A stretch of DNA of 52,042 nucleotides, from assembly GCA_015039465.1 (NCBI GenBank), contig MU130013.1:280729-332770 (forward strand), given 5' to 3'. The position numbers were made by a program, and so were the translations under genes. This DNA is from Phlegmacium glaucopus. Lineage: Eukaryota > Basidiomycota > Agaricomycetes > Agaricales > Cortinariaceae. Below, one piece after another: positions 44,642-52,042 of this stretch (positions are counted from its first letter, which is position 1; each line of letters starts with the position of its first letter). The notes beneath the pieces are model-generated. The model saw nothing but the letters and a program-made list of their open reading frames with translations. It was not told where the DNA came from and made no database searches.

Positions 44642-45247
44642 CTAAAGATCATCCTCAATTTTATTGTTCTTGAAGTATTCAGCTAGTTCTTGTTTCTGTT
44701 GTTCTTCTTCTTGTTGGTCGAGTCGTGAATTGATCTTGATCTTATGTTCTAAAAGTGTAAGGATTTGTGCCATCTTGAGTGCTTTCGCGGCAATATTAAT
44801 GTCTTTCCAGGTCCGGGTATTGGCTTGATGACTTCCATAGCAAGGGTTATAAATAACCCAAAGGAGAGAAGCAAATTGTTTAGCGGTGATTCCAGGAAGT
44901 TCGATAGCGTCGAATACATTGGTTCCTTGAATTCTGGACTGTGCTACCGTGTTCCCATCGGCTAGGTCTTCATCAACGAATGCCAGTCGTTCTGCGAGCC
45001 AAACAGATTCTCGGTCAAAGAAATATTGATGGACTTTGAAGCGAATGTGTTCAGTTTGAAAGAAAAGGTGACCACCTGCGATGTGAAGCATAGGAGGGAG
45101 TTGGCTGGGTCGAAAGATGGGGATCCCATTGTCGGGTGTAATATCTTCAATATAGTCATGGAATTGGTTGATATTGTCGTTCATAGCAGTAGCAGTATTG
45201 AAATTCATATTGGCAGAAGTGATGCAAGCGGCGGATACGAGAGCCAT
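44642..45247 (-). CDS. BTB/POZ-domain protein next to an LTR
   Basis: The frame of 201 codons starts at ATG 45247 (the open frame extends further upstream, but that part overlaps the neighbouring ORF in another frame). It reads MALVSAACITSANMNFN..., then a BTB-like core: GGHLFFQTEHIRFKVHQYFF, DRESVWLAERLAFV, VFDAIELPGITAKQFASLLW and VIYNPCYG, then WKDINIAAKALKMAQIL. BTB proteins pair with themselves and often bring targets to cullin E3 ligases; the many agaricomycete BTB proteins are of unknown role. No Ty3 gag or pol motif is in it. It ends 17 bp before the L end of the LTR, so it sits in the place of a third ORF of a retroelement. The Gln/Glu-rich C-terminus (QQEEEQQKQELAEYF) is probably helical. 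The frame is open, so it may be functional or a captured host gene. Confidence 0.7.
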   Translation of the reverse strand: MALVSAACITSANMNFNTATAMNDNINQFHDYIEDITPDNGIPIFRPSQLPPMLHIAGGHLFFQTEHIRFKVHQYFFDRESVWLAERLAFVDEDLADGNTVAQSRIQGTNVFDAIELPGITAKQFASLLWVIYNPCYGSHQANTRTWKDINIAAKALKMAQILTLLEHKIKINSRLDQQEEEQQKQELAEYFKNNKIEDDL

Positions 45248-45365
45248 AGTATAGAAGAGGCGGTAAGGAAAGGGGAAGGACAATGCATAGGTTCTTATAA
45301 GGAGAGAAAGAGTCAGAGATAGAGGGGAGTCATAGATGTGAGGAGGGGTATTCTTAGCATATGAC

Positions 45366-46385
45366 TCAATGTTCTCCGGTAAGGTTACCGTCTTCATCTC
45401 TGTCGACATCGTAAAATCCAGTTCCATAAATGTTGGGATTGCAGTCTTCTTCCTTTTTAACTTTAGATTTACATTGGCAGGCGTTACCGTCTGTCTGTCC
45501 TTGGCAACAAGCAACATGATCGTAGAAGAGGGGGAGTCGACAACTAGAACAGTGTTCTGGTTCTTGTCGTCGTCGTTTGGGGAGAGGGGCTTTGTCTTCT
45601 TCTTTGTTCTTGGGGCAATTGCTGGGCCAATGTCCAGGGGCCACTTGTTTACAAACGGTACATTTATAGGCACCACATTCTTGTTTGCAATGTCCAATAA
45701 CGCTGCATTGAAAGCACTTTGGTTGACTATTAGGGGCTCATGTCGTGTATGGAATAGATTGGATGAGGGGAATATTAGCTTCAGATGGTTGTCGGGTAAG
45801 GGGTTGAGGGCAAATACGGGTCCCAGTTTCTTCAGAAGGGTTATTGAGAGGAATGTTATTGGGGAACGTAACGGGAGAATTGGGGGGAACGGGGATCCAA
45901 AGGTTGACAGTTGGGATCGTCAGAGTTAGGGTTTGTTCAATTCGTTTACTAAGTCCATTTATTTCGAGGCGAGGGATAAGTTGTCGAATATTATGTTCTT
46001 GGGTTGCATTCATTTGTCGTAATTCTTGTGCCATTTTAATAAGACCTTCGGCCATCTTTTCTAAGGTATTGGCTTGAGGAAGTACCAGTCGATGGTGGCA
46101 GTAGGCAATGTCGAATGTTTTGAAATCAGAGTTGTGGGTCCAATCTCGAAGATGGTCTTGTACATAAGTCCGGTAGTGGGAATAGGTGGGGAATTGAGAA
46201 TCAAATATTTGGGTGATATCTTGGATTCTGAATTGTTGGTTGGTGGTAGTAGAACTTGTAGGGGAAGATGGGGGAAGAGGGAATTGTGTAGCAAGGAATG
46301 TGGTATGGTCTAAGAGGGGTTTGTTTTCGAGAATGGTAGCAAGGGATGCGGTAGTACTGAGCATAGAAGTAGATGAAGGAGTCAT
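45366..46385 (-). pseudogene. CCHC zinc-knuckle (gag-like) protein with one internal stop
   Basis: The frame starts at ATG 46385 (MTPSSTSMLSTTASLATILE) and passes a helical region (LEKMAEGLIKMAQELRQMN) and a Pro/Asn-rich linker. It meets a TGA at 45738-45740 region (IPYTT-stop-AP), then goes on in frame with two zinc-binding clusters, CFQCSVIGHCKQECGAYKC and CTVCKQVAPGHWPSNCP, a basic KRRRQ and a third Cys-rich cluster (CSSCRLPLFYDHVACC), ending GNLTGEH. The stop is again TGA where CGA would fit. The architecture is that of a retroelement nucleocapsid, but it differs from the gag at 40346. It lies 118 bp upstream of the BTB ORF on the same strand. Confidence 0.65.
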
Positions 46386-47712
46386 TTTGTTATCTTCACT
46401 GGAGTCGGTGATATGATTTAAATCTGCATAAGCATGGTTTTTGCAATTTTTATCTATTATTTCAGCATAAATATTAATTAATGCACCAATAACTGGCTAA
46501 TACAACTGATAATAGACAAGGGAATCAGAGTTGTTTACCCTACAACTGCTGATTAGACCTATTACTGTGTGACTTAAATGCATATAGTTAATAAGTGTGG
46601 TCAATAGACTGTCATTTGTTACACTACAAATTGCATGTCTGGATTAAAACCAATAAATCCATGAATATCCTTATAGACTTGGCACAGGAAAAGTTAAATA
46701 AACAATATTGGGTTAGCAAATGTCATGGGGTGTGATTTTGGAGCAACAGAATATTATTAATAAATATTCAGGGGAAGTTGGTGCCCTAGCAACAGTGGAA
46801 GCAGAATAACCAAGATAGTGGAACCATGTGATTGTGTGGGAATCATGATGATTAAGGATAGGGGGAGTGCTGAACAATCATAAAGATTGTTTCCAGGCAC
46901 AATAGGCACAGTTCCCACCAAGAGGGGTGGAAACTACCTAAAATTAGCAACATGGGGCTAAAAATAGAACAACCCCTATGTTTCCAGGAACAATGAGTGC
47001 ACATGGTGCCAGAACCAAAGTAAGGGTACCAGGAACCAGTATATCTATTTTTGGACATTATCTATTTTTAAATATCTCAAATGTATAAAATACCTCCCAG
47101 GGTTTGTAAATAGACAGAAAATTGGATTCTTTCTTTCCCCCCCTCAATTGCAACCTAGTACAGCTCACTGTCTTAGACATTGAGCAAGAACACTTGTCTT
47201 TGAGTAGTGGACTTGAAAATAAATCAGTTTCTCAGAGTTGTTTGACTTGTTGCAATAATTGTTGAATTGTTGTAAAAGTTGTTGTTGTGTTTAAAGTCAT
47301 AGCAGAAGCAAGAGGGCTTCTTGTGTATGCAATTGTGTTAAAAGTCATAGCAGAAGTTTGAGTCTTCTTGTGTATGCAATTGTGTTGAAGTTGTAACAAA
47401 GTCTTGGACTTTTGTGTACACAAATTGTAAATCAATCAGAGAAGTCTTAGGAATTCTTCTACTGATTGTTGGTGCAAGCCATAAATTGCAAAACCACTTT
47501 ACAAGTTTGATCATCCTTTAATTGATCCAAATTATTGTTGTTGTTGTGTGTGTTTAGTTGAAGTGAATTCAAAATATTGGAAAGGTTATACTTTCTAGAA
47601 AACCCGACTTGCATTATTAAGATTGTATAAAGTATTGATTGAGTGATTGTTTTGAGTAGAGATTTATAATCTTGAAAATACACCTTTTCTCAACAACCTC
47701 TGTGCAGTTACA
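46386..47712. other. AT-rich non-coding stretch, possibly an LTR of the minus-strand Ty3 copy
   Basis: On the minus strand it begins right after the pol stop with TGTAACTGCACAGAGGTTG. It contains a 50-bp unit in tandem (AAAGTCATAGCAGAAG ... TTCTTGTGTATGCAATTGTG, 47294-47390). Phrases such as GGTTATACTTTC and ACTTGCA also occur at 36730-36765. The position and the TG start fit a 3' LTR, but no partner copy is in the window to prove it. Confidence 0.4.
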
Positions 47713-50054
47713 TCATCGGTGTCGATTTTTGTAACTTTGAAGAAGGTCTTGTGAATTGGTGACATTTCGCTCGGGTTCCCAGGTGTTTTCTGCAGTTGAA
47801 TGTCCTTTCCATTTTATAAGGAAAGTGTATCCTCTTCCCTGTCGTCTGTGGGAGATTATTGACTCAACTTCGTACTCCGGTTGGCCTTCGATAAGGTCAG
47901 GAGGTGGTTGTGGGAAGTTATCACCATAGACTCCATTTGTCTTGTAGGGGAAAAGTAGCGTGATATGAATGACTGGGTGAATTCTCCAGGAGCGAGGTAA
48001 TTCCAGGTGGTAGCTGAGGGACTTAGAACTTCTATGACTTTGAAGGGGCCTTCTCGCTTAGGTGCCATTTTCTTGGTTTCGTATCGTAATTTAAGGTATT
48101 GTGACTCGAGCCACACCTTATCTCCTATCTTGAATGGGGTGAAACCTCAGGTAATACGTTCGGTCATGACTTGTCGTGCGAGTTCATGGGCCGCATTGGC
48201 TTCTTTCCGTGCTTCTTGGAGATTGATAAGGTGTTCTTGGGTGTCAGGGATGTTGGTTCTAGGGAGTGTGGTGGGGATAGCGGTTGGGTTATAACCCATT
48301 TGGAGGAATAGGGGAGATTCTTTTTGCGTAGCATGTGGTTTGGTATTCTAAGAGAATTCAAGGGTGGGGAGATATTGTCGCCATTGGTCAGGGTTATTTG
48401 CACAGAAGATGGATAGATAAGCTTCAAGTTCTTGGTTTGCTCTTTCGGTAGCTCCGTCTGTCTGTGGGTGATGGGCTGTGCTCATGACTAGGTTGATACC
48501 AAGAAGTCGTCCTAATTCACAAAAGATGTGAGAGGCGAATTGGGGGCCACAGTTGGAAATAGCTTTGTCCGGTAATCTGTATCTTTTGTAAAGTGAGTCA
48601 AGTAAAATAGAGGCGGTTCCGTTGGCATCAATTGTTTTGTGGCATGGAGTTAGAATTACCCCCTTCATAGACCTGTGGTCGACCACGACCATGATAGAGT
48701 CAAAGCCATCGGAGGGAGGGAGATCTGTAATGAAATCCATAGTGATCAGAGAGAATGGGCGGAGTTGTTCTGAACGAATAGGTTGTAAAGGCGGGGAAAT
48801 AGGGTGTCGGTTTATCTTATGTTGTTGACAAATGGCGCAGCCATCAACGTAGTTTTGAATGAATGTAGCCATTCCGGGCCACCAATAGTTGCATTGGACT
48901 AGGTTATGGGTAACAAGGCGGCCAGGGTGTCCAGCAGGGATAGAGTTGTGATGTTTTCGAACAATATTATGGCGTAAGTCCATGTTATCAGGTACATAAC
49001 AGCGGTTTTTATAGAAAACCAGGTCACCGTTGGTTCGCCAGTCACTAAGGGCAGAGCGCATAGGGAGGGGCCTGCCATGGAGGATCGCATGTAAGGCGGT
49101 TTTGACGACGTCATCCATTTGTTTTGTAGAGGTTATGAGCTTTTGGAGTTCCATGTCGATGGCATTAACGAAAAGATTGTTGGGGAGTAATGTGCGGTCT
49201 TTGTTGTTGTTTTCCATTCCAACAGTAAGGTTGGCACGCCGTGAAAGGGCATCGGATTGAACCATTTGGGTTCCAGGTACGTGTGTGAGGTGAATGTCAA
49301 ATTCAGAGAGGAAAAGGCTCCATCGAGCTTGTCGTCGATTGAGTTTTTGAGCGGTTTTGAAGTAGGTTAGGTTCTTGTGATTGGAGCGTACGGTGACTGG
49401 GTATGGGTTTCCCATCAAATAGTGTCGCCATTCTTTGAGGGCTCAAATAATTGCTAGAAGTTCTTGGTCGTAAATTTTGTAGTTTCGTTCTGTATTGTTG
49501 AATGACTTGGATAGATATCCACAGGGGTGCCAGTCTCCATTGCTATCTTGTTGTCGTAGTACTGCTCCTGAGGCGTATTTAGAGGCGTCCGTTTTGAGTT
49601 CAAAGGGATTTGTTGTGTCAGGCATCCGTAGAACTGGGGATTTGGTGAATGTCCTTTTCAGTGTTTCGAAAGCTTGGCTTTGTTCGGGTGTCCATTCAAA
49701 TTTGGTGTCTTTCTTGAGTAGGTCGTTAAGTGGTTTTGTCATATTGCCGTATCCTTGAATAAATCGTCGGTAGTAGTTGCCAAAGCCTAGGAATGAGCAG
49801 ATTTCATGTACTGAAGTAGGTGCAGGCCAGTCAGCGATTCCAGCAAGTTTTACAGGGTCCATAGCGAGTTTGTTTTCTTTGATGACTAGTCCTAGGAATT
49901 CCACTTTGGTTTGCCAAAAGGCGCATTTCTCAGGTTTAAGGTACAGGTCGTTGTCGGCGAGGCGTTGGAGGATTCGTCTGGTGTTTTCCATGTTCTCGGC
50001 AATTGTTTTGGTGAATATGAAGATGTCATCCATGTAGATGACGACCCATCCTTC
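47713..50054 (-). pseudogene. Ty3/Gypsy pol: reverse transcriptase end, RNase H, integrase, chromodomain
   Basis: The minus-strand order is EGWVVIYMDDIFIFTKT (RT with intact YMDD), FLGFGNYYRRFIQGYG, RNase H (ELKTDASKYASGAVLRQQD ... NYKIYDQELLAII), integrase zinc finger (HHNSIPAGHPGRL ... CAICQQHK) and core (TMDFITDLPPSDG, then SNCGPQFASHIF, then TERANQELEAY). Next come the GPFKVIEVLSPSATTWNYL region and a chromodomain (EYEVESII ... FLIKWKGHSTAENTWEPE), ending KNRHR. TGA at 49443-49445 and 48147-48149 replace Arg codons, and a TAG lies at 48348-48350. The second integrase Asp is Asn (SNCGPQF for SDxGPQF), so integration would be lost. The 5' side is cut by the family 2 element at 50055. Chromodomain Ty3 elements usually target heterochromatin. 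Confidence 0.88.
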
Positions 50055-50231
50055 CAAGACTTTACACTCACCCACCAGTCTGATCGGAATCTGATCAGAA
50101 TCCGAGTAGTCTGAGTAAAAACATCAGGAGTCCGAGTTCAGTCCGAGTCAGTCCGAGTTCAGTCCAAGTTCAGGAAAAATGATTTTGACACCTTTAGTGC
50201 ATCCTGGTGCATTGACCATCTGGATTAAATC
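50055..50231. mobile_element. TIR element family 2, third copy, left part
   Basis: It starts CAAGACTTTACACTCACCCA exactly as 37874 does, and carries CCGAGTTCAGTCCGAGT words and the inner text TTTTGACACCTTTAGTGCAT shared with 38160-38200. It interrupts the reverse transcriptase and is itself interrupted by the family 4 element. It resumes at 51925 and is cut again at about 51986. Confidence 0.8.
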
Positions 50232-50633
50232 CAATACTTTACGGTCCCCCACCCTTTCCAATTGGAATTCCTTGGAAACATTTGGAATCCTTGGAATCCT
50301 TGGAAGTCCAAATAATTCCAATTGTTTCCAAGATGTTTCCAAGGAATTCCAAATGTTTCCAAGTAATTCCAATTGTTTCCAAGATTATTTCCAATTTCAT
50401 TCCAACTGTTTCCAAGGAATTCCAAATGTTTCCAAGGAATTCCAAATGTTTCCAAGGAATTCCAAATGTTCCAAATGTTTCCAAATGTTTCCAAGGAATT
50501 CCAAATGTTCCAAGTGTTTCCAAGGAATTCCAAGGATTCCAAGTGTTTCCAAGAATTCCAATTGCCAACTTCCTAATCAAGTAATTAATCACCTGACTTG
50601 TAGCATATGACAAATAAAAGAATACCAGTAAGG

Positions 50634-50710
50634 AGGATTGAACCAAAGACCTTGAGAAAGGTCATGTGACATAATTCCCACACTGCATCAGTGATCTACC
50701 AACTGCACCA
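50634..50710 (-). promoter_or_regulatory. tRNA-like internal Pol III promoter, left arm
   Basis: On the minus strand an A-box-like TGGTGCAGTTGG (50710-50699) and a B-box GGTTCAATCCT (50644-50634) lie 54 nt apart. It is the inverted twin of the one in the right arm and points outward. Confidence 0.5.
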
Positions 50711-51400
50711 TCATTGCTTGTATATATATATAAAAACTAATGGTTATATATACCCCTCCCACCTGACTAAATAATATATTCTGGCACTTGCTGAGGGGCT
50801 GCTACCATGTATTATATACCAAAATGTTCATAAAAATGAGGGGAATCCATTGGTAATAGAATCACGATGTGATACACACTTTGATATGTAGTTATATGCG
50901 AAATACTGCAGAATATACAGTAAAATAATGCGCTCTATGCTTATAAATGAGCCGAACATGACGCACCATATACCGATAGAAAGCTACACTGCTAGGGAAT
51001 ATAACCATACTATGAGCGTGGGAATATAAGCCCTTTTTCAATATTAAAACATATAAAATGTGTAAAAACACGCACCAGACATGGCGCATGCACGTGATTT
51101 ATATATATTCTGAAAGCTGTTATTAGCAAGATTCTATCGGTATATCATGCGTCATGTTCGGCTCATTTATAAGCATAGAGCGCATTATTTTACTGTATAT
51201 TCTGCAGTATTTCGCATATAACTACATATCAAAGTGCGTATCACATCGTGATTCTATTACCAATGGATTCCCCTCATTTTTATGAACATTTTGGTATATA
51301 ATACATGGTAGCAGCCCCTCAGCAAGTGCCAGAATATATTATTTAGTCAGGTGGGAGGGGTATATATAACCATTAGTTTTTATATATATACAAGCAATGA

Positions 51401-51477
51401 TGGTGCAGTTGGTAGATCACTGATGCAGTGTGGGAATTATGTCACATGACCTTTCTCAAGGTCTTTGGTTCAATCCT
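51401..51477 (+). promoter_or_regulatory. tRNA-like internal Pol III promoter, right arm
   Basis: The A-box-like TGGTGCAGTTGG (51401-51412; consensus TRGYNNARNNGG) and B-box GGTTCAATCCT (51467-51477; consensus GGTTCRANNCC) are 54 nt apart, as in tRNA genes. The T-arm and acceptor stems do not pair well, so this is a tRNA-derived (SINE-like) sequence and not a working tRNA gene. Confidence 0.5.
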
Positions 51478-51924
51478 CCTTACTGGTATTCTTTTATTTG
51501 TCATATGCTACAAGTCAGGTGATTAATTACTTGATTAGGAAGTTGGCAATTGGAATTCTTGGAAACACTTGGAATCCTTGGAAAGTCCAATCTTTCCAAT
51601 TGGAATATTTGGAATCCTGGGAAGTCCTGGGCATTCCAAAGGATTCCAATTGGAAAGATTCATAGGAATTCCAAGGATTCCAATTGGAAACTGGATTTCT
51701 ACTGAAAAGCTTGGAATTTGTTGGAATGAGATTGGAATGGGATTGGAAAGAAATTCTGAGAATACATGGCTTTACAGTGAGACACAGTACTAAATCCTTC
51801 CAATTGGAATTCTGAGGAATTCCGAGGAATCCAAGAAATTCCAAGGAATCCTAAGGAATTCCAAGGGATTCCAAAGGATTCCAAGGAATTCCAATTGGAA
51901 AGGGTGGGGGACTGTAAAGACCTC

Positions 51925-52042
51925 ATTAAATCACATCAGGAGGCCCTGGGAGTCCCTTAGAATTTATGTAGAATTTATGAAATTTCCAGTACTTTTCTGT
52001 CCCCCACCAGATCTGATCAGATCTGATCAGAATTGTTATATC
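51925..52042. mobile_element. Rest of family 2 copy, then start of a family 3 element
   Basis: 51925-51985 continues the family 2 text after the family 4 insertion (ATTAAATCACATCAG as at 38193). From about 51986 the family 3 end CAGTACTTTTCTGTCCCCCA begins. Its first 55 bases are the exact inverted copy of 43221-43275, and the element runs out of the window. Confidence 0.75.

Larger units (their letters stand above)
50530..51581. repeat. Inverted repeat, arms about 450 bp, loop about 150 bp
   Basis: 50530-50981 and 51132-51581 are near-perfect reverse complements. For example AAGCATAGAGCGCATTATTT in the right arm faces AAATAATGCGCTCTATGCTT in the left. The loop is 50982-51131. Single-base differences are rare (for example ACACAC against GTGCGT near 50875/51237). 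Confidence 0.93.
50232..51924. mobile_element. TIR element family 4, complete, with 8-bp target duplication and a giant inverted repeat
   Basis: The left end is CAATACTTTACGGTCCCCCA; the right end read inward is GAGGTCTTTACAGTCCCCCA; both go on CCCTTTCCAATTGGAATTCC. The exact 8-bp repeat ATTAAATC flanks it (50224-50231 and 51925-51932). The subterminal parts (50260-50560 and 51550-51905) are long runs of GGAATTCCAA/TTTCC words. The centre is an inverted repeat with arms of about 450 bp. The frames rich in NSLETFGIP/FPRNSKCFQ come from the iterated word and are not genes. No transposase. The 8-bp duplication fits hAT or KDZ elements. Confidence 0.88.

Noticed and set aside
45248..45697. N-terminal 150 codons of the open frame ahead of the BTB protein
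   Set aside because: They overlap the zinc-knuckle ORF, whose Cys/His pattern shows the other frame is the coding one; the BTB start is taken at 45247.
50148..50646. Overlapping frames with FPRNSKCFQ or NSLETFGIP repeats
   Set aside because: They are products of the GGAATTCCAA word array in the family 4 element and open in many frames; not genes.
51401..51477. A functional tRNA gene
   Set aside because: A and B boxes are good, but the T-arm and acceptor stem do not pair, and the copy is duplicated in a transposon arm.

Overview
The window looks like a piece of a repeat-rich genome of a filamentous fungus, most likely an agaricomycete basidiomycete. The reasons are genes cut by many 43-82 nt GT-AG introns, a NACHT/WD40 receptor-like gene, a chitin synthase with a myosin motor-like domain, an HNH and an OTT_1508-like deaminase family common in such fungi, and Ty3 and DIRS retroelement remains. 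No bacterial or phage signal was seen. The species cannot be named from the sequence.

The first 1371 bases are not ordinary DNA text. They are the same strand written backwards WITHOUT complementing. Read from 1371 down to 1, uncomplemented, they give the middle of a NACHT-WD40 protein with a good intron, and base 1 joins base 1372 in frame inside a WD40 repeat. Inversion in a cell gives the reverse complement, so this is almost certainly a data-handling or in-silico change and not biology.

Layout: 1-2716, 3' part of the NACHT/WD40 gene (first half mirrored). 2.7-12.3 kb, gene-poor DNA with a dispersed repeat family and a nest of DNA transposons: a PIF/Harbinger-like element (TAA target duplication), a hAT-like element inside it, and a 611-bp hAT-type MITE inside that (8-bp duplication). 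12.3-27 kb, a gene island: an aminoglycoside-phosphotransferase-like pseudogene, a small coiled-coil/proline-rich gene, an alpha/beta hydrolase, an MFS transporter of the allantoate permease type in about 20 exons, an OTT_1508-like deaminase bracketed by two decayed copies of the same chitin synthase motor region, and an HNH nuclease-like gene. 27-52 kb, nested repeats: DIRS relic, several broken Ty3/Gypsy copies (one + strand LTR-gag-pol half, three - strand pol pieces), a BTB-domain ORF and a CCHC zinc-knuckle ORF next to an LTR, and a set of terminal-inverted-repeat elements.

The best biological candidate for something undescribed is that set of elements at 31.6-52 kb. They share a terminus close to CTTTACASTCCCCCACC, two have clear 8-bp target duplications (TTCCACTG, ATTAAATC), and each carries its own iterated self-complementary word near the ends (GGAATTCC, CCGAGT/CCGATCGG or AGATCTGATC). 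One of them holds a 450-bp-arm inverted repeat with a tRNA-like Pol III promoter in each arm. Most stop codons in the retroelement ORFs are TGA where CGA (Arg) is expected, a sign of CpG decay. All exon limits and element limits were worked out by eye.
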